Shown here piece after piece: positions 1-7,405 of a DNA stretch of 64,000 nucleotides. The notes under the pieces were generated by a model. It ran no database searches. It worked only from the letters and a program-made list of their open reading frames with translations, and was not told the DNA's origin. A program made the position numbers and the translations under genes. Positions within the stretch are counted from its first letter, which is position 1. Each line of letters opens with the position of its first letter. The stretch is from Mycolicibacterium aurum (GTDB lineage: Bacteria; Actinomycetota; Actinomycetes; Mycobacteriales; Mycobacteriaceae), in assembly GCF_900637195.1 (NCBI RefSeq), contig NZ_LR134356.1, positions 186,001-250,000 of the forward strand, read 5' to 3'.

Positions 1-117
1 AAGTCCGAGGTGTCCGACGGGAAGAACGTGGACGCCATCGCGATCGCCAAGACGATCGAGGCCGAGCAGGAAGCGCAGATCGGCCAGATGACGCGGATGC
101 TGGAGGGCATGCCATGA
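1..117 (+). CDS. DUF305 domain protein, C-terminal end only
   Basis: Frame 1 is open from the window edge and stops with TGA at 115-117, giving 38 residues. The end of the protein has alternating Ala/Ile helices followed by a Glu/Gln-rich stretch and an IGQMTRML-type helix, which is how DUF305 (ferritin-like, metal-associated) proteins finish. The stop overlaps the ATG of the next gene in an ATGA arrangement, so the two are very probably co-transcribed. DUF305 proteins often sit beside copper genes, which fits the CsoR-type repressor downstream. Only the tail is visible, so the family call is tentative and neither the signal peptide nor the metal ligands can be checked. Confidence 0.6.
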   Translation, partial: KSEVSDGKNVDAIAIAKTIEAEQEAQIGQMTRMLEGMP

Positions 118-431
118 GTGAGAACGAGGCGGACACAGCCGAAGACGCCGCCCGCGGCTACTCGGCGCAGAAGGAGAACTACGCCAAACGGCTGCGCCGC
201 ATCGAGGGCCAGGTGCGCGGCATCGCCAAGATGATCGAGGACGACAAGTACTGCATCGACGTCCTCACCCAGATCAGCGCCGTCAACAGCGCACTGCAGT
301 CGGTCGCCCTGGGACTCCTCGACGAGCACCTGGGCCACTGCGTGTCCCACGCGGTCGCCGCGGGCGGCACCGAGGCCGACGCCAAGCTCGCCGAGGCATC
401 GGCAGCCATCGCCCGCCTGGTCCGGTCCTAG
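114..431 (+). CDS. ricR: CsoR-family copper-sensing repressor, RicR-like
   Basis: A 105-residue all-helical DUF156/CsoR repressor. Members are DNA-binding oligomers that release their operators when Cu(I) binds. The three expected Cu(I) ligands are present with CsoR spacing: Cys47, His72 and Cys76 (gaps of 25 and 4, as in M. tuberculosis CsoR C36-H61-C65). The helix with RRIEGQVRGI at 28-37 is the family signature. It overlaps the DUF305 gene by four bases, so its promoter and any autoregulatory operator lie outside the window. The RicR assignment, rather than CsoR or a nickel/sulfide sensor of the same family, comes from its position at the start of an Rv0190-like gene order. The two flanking two-component systems are not known RicR targets. 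Confidence 0.85.
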   Translation: MSENEADTAEDAARGYSAQKENYAKRLRRIEGQVRGIAKMIEDDKYCIDVLTQISAVNSALQSVALGLLDEHLGHCVSHAVAAGGTEADAKLAEASAAIARLVRS

Positions 432-453
432 CCGCGGCGTGCGCGCCGGCGCA

Positions 454-1110
454 TCAGGCGCCCCGCTCCGCAGGCAGCGGCGCCGACGGCGCGGTTGGTG
501 CCGCCTCGCCGCGCCCCGGTCCGGGAGGAGGCGCGGGCGCATCGTCCACGCCCGGAGGGGCAGGAGCGCCCGCAGGCGGGCCCGCAGGTCCGCCGTCCGG
601 CCCACGGTCGCCCGGTCGCGGGGGTGGACCCGCCGATCCGGGGCCGCCGGGACCGGGCCCCTGGTCGTGGTCGTGACCGGGCGGCGGGGGAGGGCCCGCC
701 GGGCCGGGACCGCCCGGACCCCAGGGTCCCCCGGGTCCGCCTGGTCCGCCGGGGGAAGGAGGCCCCCACGGCAGACTGCCCGGTCCGCGGTCACCACCGG
801 GCGGCGGCGGCACCGGTGCCTGCGCGACTCCGCCCGGGGTGGGTGTGCTGCCGACGGTCAGTGACAGCATCGGGTGCGCGTCGACCACCTGACCGCCGAC
901 GAACCCGATCAGCAGTCCCGCCGCCGCGGCGCCCACCGTGGCGCCGACGGGGTGGCGTCGGGCGGGCTCCCGCAGCGCCTGCCAGCGTGAGGGCCGTTCG
1001 TCGGCTGCCGCTGCGTCGGCAGGCGTGTCGGCGTGCGCCAGCGGTTCTGTCACCCCGGTGGGTGCTTCCGCGTCAGCCGAATCTGGTTGGCTGCGTTCGT
1101 CATTCGTCAC
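454..1110 (-). CDS. Single-pass membrane protein with a long Pro/Gly-rich tail
   Basis: A 218-residue protein of unknown function. The first 54 residues are acidic and hydrophilic, a single hydrophobic helix spans about 55-77, and the rest (about 92-218) is almost entirely proline, glycine and a few charged residues. The GTG start at 1110 has a GAGGAG Shine-Dalgarno about six bases upstream. The gene is divergent from the response regulator at 1240 and shares a 129-base intergenic region with it that carries the regular CTGAA/TTCAG repeats, so it is a likely target of that system. The tail resembles the Pro/Gly insert in the kinase sensor domain at 2215-2330. No catalytic motif is visible. 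The low-complexity tail is coding, since the frame is open and the composition matches the mycobacterial bias. Confidence 0.7.
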   Translation of the reverse strand: MTNDERSQPDSADAEAPTGVTEPLAHADTPADAAAADERPSRWQALREPARRHPVGATVGAAAAGLLIGFVGGQVVDAHPMLSLTVGSTPTPGGVAQAPVPPPPGGDRGPGSLPWGPPSPGGPGGPGGPWGPGGPGPAGPPPPPGHDHDQGPGPGGPGSAGPPPRPGDRGPDGGPAGPPAGAPAPPGVDDAPAPPPGPGRGEAAPTAPSAPLPAERGA

Positions 1111-1161
1111 GGGAACTCCTCAGTCTTGATGCTCTGACTGTGCTGACGCTATGAGCCCGTA

Positions 1162-1216
1162 CTGAAGCCAACCTGAAGCCGGGCGGGTGATTCGGCGATC
1201 TTCAGATTCTGTTCAG
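1162..1216. promoter_or_regulatory. Candidate response-regulator operator, two facing 11-bp direct repeats
   Basis: CTGAA occurs at 1162-1166 and 1173-1177, eleven bases apart. Its reverse complement TTCAG occurs at 1201-1205 and 1212-1216, again eleven bases apart. Tandem half-sites on one helical face with roughly 10-11 bp spacing are what OmpR/PhoB-type winged-helix dimers bind. The second pair covers the -35 region expected for the gene at 1240. The first pair lies nearer the divergent membrane-protein gene. Binding by the adjacent regulator is inferred. Confidence 0.6.
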
Positions 1217-1227
1217 GTGGCTACCGA

Positions 1228-1233
1228 CACAAT
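1228..1233 (+). promoter_or_regulatory. -10 hexamer of the response-regulator gene, leaderless
   Basis: CACAAT lies six bases before the GTG at 1240, so transcription should begin at or next to the start codon. No Shine-Dalgarno is present. This supports GTG 1240 over the later in-frame GTG codons. Confidence 0.5.
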
Positions 1234-1239
1234 GGACGG

Positions 1240-1935
1240 GTGCCGTCGACCGCCAGGACCGAACGCCGGCCACCCCATGTGCTGGTGATCGAGGACTCGG
1301 AGGCCATCCGCGAGATGGTGGTCGAAGCGCTCGGGGACGCCGGCTTCGCGACCTCGGCCTATCCCGACGGTGAAGGTCTGGAAGCCCTGCTGGACGGCCA
1401 CCGTCCCGACGCCGTCATCTTGGACGTGATGATCCCGGGCCGGGACGGTTTCGCGTTGATCGACGTGGTGCGCGCGTGGGGCGACGTCGGCATCGTCATG
1501 CTCACCGCCCGTGACGGACTGCCGGACCGCCTGCGCGGCCTCGACGGCGGAGCCGACGACTACGTCGTCAAACCCTTCGAGATGTCGGAACTGATGTCAC
1601 GGGTGGGTGCCGTGCTCAGGCGGCGCGGAACCGTCACGGCCACCGTCGAAGTCGGTGACCTGCTGGTCGACAGGACGGCCGCGATCGCGGTCCGTGCGGG
1701 GCACCCGCTGTCGCTCACCGCAACCGAACTCAAGATGCTGGAGTTCCTCATCGACCAGCGCGGCCGGATCGTCAGCGCCGCACAGATCCTCAACGCGGTC
1801 TGGGGCTACACCGCCTACGACGACAACCTGGTGCACGTCCACATCTCCAGTCTGCGCCGCAAGCTGGAAGCGCACGGGCCACGCGTCGTGCACACCGTGC
1901 GCGGTATCGGCTACCGGCTGCAAGCCAGTCCGTGA
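1240..1935 (+). CDS. OmpR/PhoB-family response regulator
   Basis: A 231-residue two-domain regulator. The receiver domain occupies about 13-125 with acidic residues Glu18-Asp19, phosphoacceptor Asp62 (LDVMIPGRDG), Thr89 and Lys111 (VVKPFEM). A winged-helix DNA-binding domain covers about 135-231, ending with the usual [11 protein letters not shown]. It overlaps the histidine kinase gene by four bases, so the two form one transcript. The GTG start is supported by a -10 hexamer six bases upstream. The tandem CTGAA/TTCAG boxes in front of it suggest autoregulation and control of the divergent membrane protein. The stimulus is unknown. Proximity to ricR raises a copper or envelope-stress role, but nothing in the sequence shows it. 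Confidence 0.9.
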   Translation: MPSTARTERRPPHVLVIEDSEAIREMVVEALGDAGFATSAYPDGEGLEALLDGHRPDAVILDVMIPGRDGFALIDVVRAWGDVGIVMLTARDGLPDRLRGLDGGADDYVVKPFEMSELMSRVGAVLRRRGTVTATVEVGDLLVDRTAAIAVRAGHPLSLTATELKMLEFLIDQRGRIVSAAQILNAVWGYTAYDDNLVHVHISSLRRKLEAHGPRVVHTVRGIGYRLQASP

Positions 1936-3383
1936 CGACCGCGACACCGTCGCTGCGACGGCGGGTGGTGGTCGTCGTCCTCGGCCTGCTGATCGTCCTA
2001 CTCGCCCTCCTGGGCATCACCGTCGACACCGTGGTCGGTGCGCAGGCCAGGCGCGATCTCAACGACCGACTGATGGCGACCGCAGCCCGCGCCGACTCTC
2101 TCGCCGAACAAGGGGTGCCGGCGGCTCAGCTCGTGACCGAGGTCGGGGGCGGCGGAATCCGCGCCCGGGTCATCACGTCCGACGGAACCGCCTACGGTGA
2201 TCCGGCGGTGGTCCCCGGTCCTGGCCCCGGCCCCCCTGGCCCACCACCGCCACCGCGGCCGGACGGCAGACCGCCTCGGGGGCCCGACGGGGGCCCGCCG
2301 GGGCGGCCGCCCACGCCGCCACCACCTCCGGACGCCACCGCCACGACGATCGACCACAGGCTGCCCACCGGTGACCGGTTGATCCTCGTCGCCGACACCA
2401 CCGCCACGACGGCCCTGCTGCGGCAGCTCCGGATCATCATCGTGGTGTCCGCTGTTGCCGTCCTCCTGGTCGCGGCAGCAGGTTTGACGCTGTTGATGCG
2501 TGCGGCGATGGCGCCGCTGGACAGACTCGCGGCGGTGGCCGAGTCCATCACGTCGGGAAACCGGGGCAGACGGGTCCACCCGGACCGCCCCAGAACCGAA
2601 CTCGGCAGGGCCGCAGTCGCTTTCGACGGAATGCTGGATGCGTTGGAGACGTCCGAGCAACGCGCCCGCGCCGCCGCCGCGCAGGCAGAGCATGCCGAGG
2701 CCGCCACCCGGCAGTTCCTCGCCGACGCGGCCCACGAACTGCGCACCCCGATCGCCGGCATCCATGCAGGCGCCCAGCAGATCTCGGCCGCGGCGATGCA
2801 GGACCTCGACGACCCCGGCGCGGCGGCGCAACGCCGTCGCGCCGAGCTGGTTCTCGGTGAGGCACGCCGGGCGGGCCGCCTGGTCGCCGACATGCTGGAC
2901 CTCAGCCGCATCGACGCCGGTGTGCGGCTGGAACGGCAGGACTGCGACCTCGTCGAACTGGCCGAGGCCGAACGTCGGCGCATCGCGGTGCTGTCGCCGA
3001 CACTGACCGCGGTGGTCACTGGCGACAGCCACGTGCCGCTGCGGGTCGACCCGGTGCGCGTACAACAGATCCTGGCGAACCTGGGCGACAACGCGCGCCG
3101 GCACACCCCCGACGCGGGTGTGATCGAGCTGGACGTCCGGCGCCGCGGGGACACCGCGGTGCTGACCGTCACTGATACCGGTGCCGGCGTGCCCGACGAT
3201 CAGCGCGAACGAATCTTCGCGCGGCTGGTGCGACTCGACGATGCGCGCACCCGGGACGGGGGCGGGGCAGGGCTCGGGCTGCCCATCGCGCGCGCCCTCG
3301 CACGTGCCCACGGGGGCGACCTCACCTGCGAAGCCCACACGCCGGGCGCCCGGTTCACGCTGGTGCTGCCTCTCGGGCCCTGA
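1932..3383 (+). CDS. Membrane sensor histidine kinase with Pro/Gly-rich sensor loop
   Basis: A 483-residue kinase paired with the regulator upstream. Transmembrane helices lie at about 11-30 and 167-187, with an extracytoplasmic segment between. A HAMP linker follows (about 188-240), then a HisKA domain with phospho-accepting His268 in AAHELRTP, then a HATPase_c domain with the N box (NLGDNARRH), DTGAGV and GGAGLGL boxes. About 40 residues of the extracytoplasmic segment (95-133) are nearly pure Pro/Gly/Arg, unusual for a sensor domain and similar in composition to the divergent gene at 454-1110. The start GTG at 1932 overlaps the regulator stop. The gene is complete. Its ligand cannot be read from the sequence. 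Confidence 0.9.
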   Translation: MTTATPSLRRRVVVVVLGLLIVLLALLGITVDTVVGAQARRDLNDRLMATAARADSLAEQGVPAAQLVTEVGGGGIRARVITSDGTAYGDPAVVPGPGPGPPGPPPPPRPDGRPPRGPDGGPPGRPPTPPPPPDATATTIDHRLPTGDRLILVADTTATTALLRQLRIIIVVSAVAVLLVAAAGLTLLMRAAMAPLDRLAAVAESITSGNRGRRVHPDRPRTELGRAAVAFDGMLDALETSEQRARAAAAQAEHAEAATRQFLADAAHELRTPIAGIHAGAQQISAAAMQDLDDPGAAAQRRRAELVLGEARRAGRLVADMLDLSRIDAGVRLERQDCDLVELAEAERRRIAVLSPTLTAVVTGDSHVPLRVDPVRVQQILANLGDNARRHTPDAGVIELDVRRRGDTAVLTVTDTGAGVPDDQRERIFARLVRLDDARTRDGGGAGLGLPIARALARAHGGDLTCEAHTPGARFTLVLPLGP

Positions 3384-3392
3384 CGCGGCGGT

Positions 3393-3692
3393 TCAGTCCG
3401 CGAGTGCGTCGTCGACGCGCTGCACCTTCGCCTTCAGCTGGCCTGTGAAGCCGGGTCGGATGTCGGCCTTGAGTACCAGGCTGACGCGCGGGGAGACGGC
3501 AGCCACGGCGTCGACGGCCTGCTTCACCACGGCCATCACCTCGTCCCATTCGCCCTCGATGTTGGTGAACATCGCGTTGGTCTCGTTGGGCAACCCCGAC
3601 GCCCGCACGATCCGGACGGCGTCGGCGACGGCGTCACCGACTCCTCCGGTCTCGTCGCCGCCGGAGGGACTGATGCTGAATGCCACGATCAT
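3393..3692 (-). CDS. Thiamine-binding-type MTH1187/YkoF family protein
   Basis: A 99-residue small protein of the MTH1187/YqgV family, which folds as a ferredoxin-like oligomer. Several members bind thiamine or its precursors. It begins MIVAFSISPSG and carries the family features of an N-terminal beta strand, a central TNIEGEWDEV turn and a C-terminal VLKADIRPG strand. The ATG at 3692 is preferred over longer in-frame starts because CACACT ends exactly six bases upstream, the leaderless arrangement. It converges on the histidine kinase gene with only nine bases between stops. It is a single-gene unit with no visible partner. The substrate is inferred from the family. Confidence 0.75.
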   Translation of the reverse strand: MIVAFSISPSGGDETGGVGDAVADAVRIVRASGLPNETNAMFTNIEGEWDEVMAVVKQAVDAVAAVSPRVSLVLKADIRPGFTGQLKAKVQRVDDALAD

Positions 3693-3905
3693 GGTTCCAG
3701 TGTGGCGCGGACCTGGGGATTCGCGGCCGGACGGTGACCGGTGGCACCCCGTCCGGGTAACGTCTGTACGGCGACCGGCGATCATCAATGCAGGTCAAGA
3801 CCCTCGGTGCAGCGGCCGCCGGGGTCTGGCGAACACTCACGCCGGCAGAGACGATCCCGGCGCTGTGCCACACTGGGTTGAGTCGCTGAACTTGGAGGTA
3901 GACGC

Positions 3906-4919
3906 ATGCGGCAGCGAAACAGGAGCAGGCTGATCGCCCTGTTGATGACGATGGGCGTGGCTGCGGGACTGACGCTGGCCGCACCGGCGGCGCTGGCTCA
4001 GCCCCTTCCGGCGCCGGCACCGGTCCCGGCTCCGGCTCCGCCCCCGGCGAATCCGTTCGTCTTCCCGAACCCGTTCGCGCCGCCTGCACCGGCCGCGCCG
4101 GCGGGACCGACCGCCGACGACCCCTTCGCGGTCGTCCCCGGCCAGCCGATGGCGATCCCCGAAGGCACCCCGGCCGGGCAGAACCCGACGCCGTTCGTCG
4201 GGCAGCCGCCGTTCGTGCCGCCGTCGTTCAACCCGACCAACGGCTCCATCGCGGGCGCCGCGAAGCCGATCTACATCAACTTCCAGCGGCCGATCGCGAA
4301 CCGCCAGATGGCCGAGGACGCCGTGCACATCTCGTCCGTGCCACCGGTACCCGGCAGGTTCTACTGGACCAGCGACACCCAACTGCGCTGGCGGCCCCAG
4401 GACTTCTGGCCGGCCGGCACCGTCGTCAACATCGACGCCGCGGGCACCAAGTCGAGCTTCACCGTTCCCGAGCAACTGGTCGCGACTGTCGACGACTCCA
4501 CCAAGCAGATGGAAATCATGCGCGACGGCGTGCTGGAGAAGACGTTCCCGGTGTCGATGGGCAAGTCGGGGTACGAAACGAAGAACGGCACGTACTACGT
4601 GCTGGAGAAATTCGACACCATCGTCATGGATTCGTCGACGTACGGCGTGCCGGTGGACGACCCGTCCGGTGAGGGCTACAAGCTCAAGGTCAAGGACGCC
4701 GTCCGCATCGACAACAGCGGAGTCTTCGTGCACGGAGCGCCGTGGTCGGAGGGCTCGCAGGGCGAGAGCAACGTCAGCCACGGCTGCATCAACCTCAGCG
4801 CCGAGGACGCGGCGTGGTTCCGGCAGAACTTCGGCAGCGGCGACGCCGTCGTCATCAAGAACACCGACGGCGGGACGTACACCCAGCCCGACGGCGCTTC
4901 CGATTGGCAGATGTTCTGA
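3906..4919 (+). CDS. L,D-transpeptidase, Rv0192/LdtMt4-like
   Basis: A 337-residue secreted peptidoglycan cross-linking enzyme that makes 3-3 links. It has a signal peptide (about 1-31, ending ALA-Q), then a Pro/Ala-rich linker (32-110), an Ig-like bacterial domain (about 115-190) and the YkuD catalytic domain (about 191-325). The catalytic Cys294 lies in SHGCINLS, with His276 (VHGAPW) and His292 as partners, so the active site is complete. Start ATG has a GGAGG Shine-Dalgarno at the right distance. It precedes the MoxR operon on the same strand. The LdtMt4 identity is from gene order; LdtMt3 is the main alternative. The Pro-rich linker may span outer wall layers. Confidence 0.88.
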   Translation: MRQRNRSRLIALLMTMGVAAGLTLAAPAALAQPLPAPAPVPAPAPPPANPFVFPNPFAPPAPAAPAGPTADDPFAVVPGQPMAIPEGTPAGQNPTPFVGQPPFVPPSFNPTNGSIAGAAKPIYINFQRPIANRQMAEDAVHISSVPPVPGRFYWTSDTQLRWRPQDFWPAGTVVNIDAAGTKSSFTVPEQLVATVDDSTKQMEIMRDGVLEKTFPVSMGKSGYETKNGTYYVLEKFDTIVMDSSTYGVPVDDPSGEGYKLKVKDAVRIDNSGVFVHGAPWSEGSQGESNVSHGCINLSAEDAAWFRQNFGSGDAVVIKNTDGGTYTQPDGASDWQMF

Positions 4920-5004
4920 CCGGATAGCCCCGCGTGGCGCGCACGTCGTGCCACGATGAGGACAGGCCGGCGGCGGCCCGGCCGTCGGCGCTGGACTGCA
5001 GGCG

Positions 5005-5961
5005 GTGCCCATGCCCGACAACGGCGAGCCCGGTGGCGACAAGGCGGTTGCGCGCACGATTGCGGTGATCGCGTTGATCCTGCTGTCCACGGTGGCGCTG
5101 CGGGGGCATCTGCCCGGTGCCGATCCCCGCAGCGAGCCTGACGAACCGGCCACCGGCGGAACAGGCAGCCTGGTCGCCGTCGGGGTCATGCTCGCCGTGT
5201 CGATCATCGTCATCGCGATCTCGGTTTTCAGCCAGGGGCGGCGTCGGCAGGTCCGCAGCGGCCAGCACGACTATCGGCGGGAACGGGGACGCGATGCCGG
5301 CCGTCGGCGGTGGCGACCGTTGCTGATCGCCGCCGCCGTCCTGCTGGCGTGGGCTCTGCTGCTCGCCCTCCTGATGCGCTGGATGCCCGCTGTGGACGTG
5401 GGTGAGCCGCCCGCCCCCGAACCTCCGCAAGACATCGCGGACCCGGCCGGTGCCGGCACCCCGCCACCCCAGGAGCCGGCAGACAGCGGCGGCACCGTGT
5501 TCGGCGTCCTCGCTGCCATGACGATCGCGCTGATCGCGCTGTCGGTGGTCGCGACGATCGTGGGCCGCAGGCGCACATCGGATCCGCCGTCCGCCGCGTT
5601 CGACGACCAGGCGCTCCCCGCGCAGGTATCCGGCCCCGACCTGGCGCGGGCGGCGGAACTCGGGCTCGCCGAGATGGGAGACCTCAGCCGGGATCCGCGC
5701 GCGGCGATCATCGCCTGCTATCTGGCGATGGAGCGGGAGCTGGAGAAATCTCCGGGTACCGTCCCGCAGGATTCCGACACCCCGTCCGAGGTGCTGGCGC
5801 GCGCGATCGAGCATCGGGCGCTGCCGGCCGCCAGCGCCACCGTGCTGGTCGATCTGTTCGAGGAGGCGCGATTCAGCCCGCACGTGATGCACGAAGGGCA
5901 TCGCGCCGATGCGATGGGTGCGCTGCAGTCCGTGCAACGCGAGCTGCAGGCCTCGACATGA
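5005..5961 (+). CDS. DUF4129 membrane protein, first gene of the MoxR operon
   Basis: About 318 residues with three or four hydrophobic helices (about 13-27, 55-75, 110-125, 170-187), separated by acidic Pro-rich loops, and a C-terminal DUF4129 domain (about 225-310, ELEKSPGTVPQDSDTPSEVL and a following LFEEARFSPH motif). DUF4129 proteins recur in operons with MoxR AAA ATPases and DUF58 proteins in actinobacteria, where they are assumed to act with the chaperone at the membrane. Starts GTG 5005 or ATG 5011 are equally possible, and no strong Shine-Dalgarno decides. Its stop overlaps the next start (ATGA). The function is unknown beyond the operon association. Confidence 0.75.
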   Translation: MPMPDNGEPGGDKAVARTIAVIALILLSTVALRGHLPGADPRSEPDEPATGGTGSLVAVGVMLAVSIIVIAISVFSQGRRRQVRSGQHDYRRERGRDAGRRRWRPLLIAAAVLLAWALLLALLMRWMPAVDVGEPPAPEPPQDIADPAGAGTPPPQEPADSGGTVFGVLAAMTIALIALSVVATIVGRRRTSDPPSAAFDDQALPAQVSGPDLARAAELGLAEMGDLSRDPRAAIIACYLAMERELEKSPGTVPQDSDTPSEVLARAIEHRALPAASATVLVDLFEEARFSPHVMHEGHRADAMGALQSVQRELQAST

Positions 5962-6440
5962 CGAAAGTCGTTGTCTGGGGGGTGGTCCTGGTGGTCGCGG
6001 TGCAGGCGTTCGCGATCACCCGACTGGAACGGGAACTCGTTGTCGCGGTCACCGGAGCCGCGCTGGCCTGCGTACTGATCGCCGTCCGGACGCACCTGGC
6101 CCGCCGGGTCACCGTCGCCGAGGAAGCCGTGGACGACGACGCCGCCGCGTCACTGCGCCGCTGGTCGTCACGCACCGAGACATTGATCGCGTGGTCGGAG
6201 TCGTCGCGCTCGGACTGGGACCGCCGTCTGCGCCCTATGCTGGCCCGGCAGTTCGAGATGGCGGCGGGGCATCGTAAAGCCAAGGATCCAAACGTGTTTC
6301 AGTCCACCGGGCGCATGCTGTTCGGTGATGCGCTGTGGCAGTGGGTGGATCCGGAGAACATCTCGCGCACCGGCAGCCACGAGCCGGGTCCGGGGCGCGG
6401 CACGCTCGACGAGATCCTGCAGCGTCTGGAGCGGTTGTGA
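5958..6440 (+). CDS. Small membrane protein of the MoxR operon
   Basis: A 160-residue protein with two closely spaced hydrophobic helices at about 4-20 and 28-45 and a soluble, charged C-terminal region rich in Trp and Arg (RRWSSRTETLIAWSESSRSD). No family motif is recognised. It is locked into the operon by four-base overlaps at both ends (ATGA with the DUF4129 gene, GTGA with moxR), so translational coupling is expected. From synteny it occupies the Rv3691-like slot next to moxR2 in M. tuberculosis. A role as a membrane partner of MoxR is inferred from this coupling alone. Confidence 0.65.
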   Translation: MTKVVVWGVVLVVAVQAFAITRLERELVVAVTGAALACVLIAVRTHLARRVTVAEEAVDDDAAASLRRWSSRTETLIAWSESSRSDWDRRLRPMLARQFEMAAGHRKAKDPNVFQSTGRMLFGDALWQWVDPENISRTGSHEPGPGRGTLDEILQRLERL

Positions 6441-7399
6441 CGCCCACGTCGAACCCGGCGGTGACCACCGCGCGCTGTGAATCCGTACTCGACGAGATCG
6501 GCCGGGCGGTGGTCGGTAAACGCGCCGCACTGAGCCTGATCCTGATCACCGTCCTGGCCCGGGGTCATGTGCTGATCGAAGACCTGCCCGGGCTGGGAAA
6601 GACGTTGACAGCCAAGTCTTTCGCCGCCGCGCTGGGCCTGGAGTTCACCCGCGTCCAGTTCACCCCGGACCTGCTGCCCGCCGATCTTCTGGGGTCGACC
6701 ATCTACGACATGCAGTCGGGCCGTTTCGAATTCCGCCGCGGACCCATCTTCACCAACCTGCTCCTCGGTGACGAGATCAACCGGACGCCGCCGAAGACGC
6801 AGGCAGCGTTGCTGGAGGCGATGGCCGAGCGGCAGGTCAGCATCGACGGCGCCACCCACCGGCTGCCGGACCCTTTCCTGGTGCTGGCGACGGACAACCC
6901 CATCGAATACGAGGGCACCTATCCGCTTCCCGAGGCCCAGCTGGACCGGTTCGCGATCCGGCTCGAGCTGAAGTACCTCTCCGAGCCGGAGGAGACGACG
7001 ATGCTGCGGCGTCGCCTCGACCGCGGCTCGGCGCCTGCGACCGTGCAGCAGATCGTCGACGCGCACGACCTGCTGGCGATGCAGGAGTCGGTGGAGCAGG
7101 TGACTGTGCACGATGACGTCTTGCACTACGTGGTGTCGCTGGCCGCTGCCAGCAGACAGCATCCGCAGGTGGCCGTCGGAGCCAGCCCGCGCGCCGAGCT
7201 CGACCTGGTCCAGCTGGCCCGCGCCCGCGCGCTGCTGCTCGGCCGCGACTACGTGATCCCCGAGGACGTCAAGGCGCTGGCCGTGCCCGCGATGGCGCAT
7301 CGGATCAGCCTGCGGCCCGAGATGTGGGTGCGCCGGGTGCAGGGCGCCGACGTGGTCGACGAACTACTGCGGCGCACCCCGGTGCCCCGGGTGCGGTGA
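6437..7399 (+). CDS. moxR: MoxR-family AAA+ ATPase
   Basis: A 320-residue AAA+ chaperone-like ATPase. Walker A is EDLPGLGKT (about 50-58), Walker B is GDEINR with sensor-1 ATDNP, and a helical lid domain follows. MoxR proteins act with DUF58 or von Willebrand factor partners to mature or insert metal- or envelope-associated complexes. The start is GTG 6437, which overlaps the previous stop as GTGA; a longer in-frame reading from 6335 would run through the upstream gene and has no ribosome-binding site. The downstream DUF58 gene begins six bases after the stop. It is probably the moxR2 type (Rv3692), although the operon here lies beside an Ldt gene rather than at the M. tuberculosis moxR2 locus. 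Confidence 0.9.
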   Translation: MTPTSNPAVTTARCESVLDEIGRAVVGKRAALSLILITVLARGHVLIEDLPGLGKTLTAKSFAAALGLEFTRVQFTPDLLPADLLGSTIYDMQSGRFEFRRGPIFTNLLLGDEINRTPPKTQAALLEAMAERQVSIDGATHRLPDPFLVLATDNPIEYEGTYPLPEAQLDRFAIRLELKYLSEPEETTMLRRRLDRGSAPATVQQIVDAHDLLAMQESVEQVTVHDDVLHYVVSLAAASRQHPQVAVGASPRAELDLVQLARARALLLGRDYVIPEDVKALAVPAMAHRISLRPEMWVRRVQGADVVDELLRRTPVPRVR

Positions 7400-7405
7400 G
7401 CCGGG

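Noticed and set aside
4000..4110. Pro/Ala short tandem repeats in the Ldt gene as an insertion or MITE
   Set aside because: They are coding low-complexity linker typical of mycobacterial Ldt proteins and the frame is maintained.
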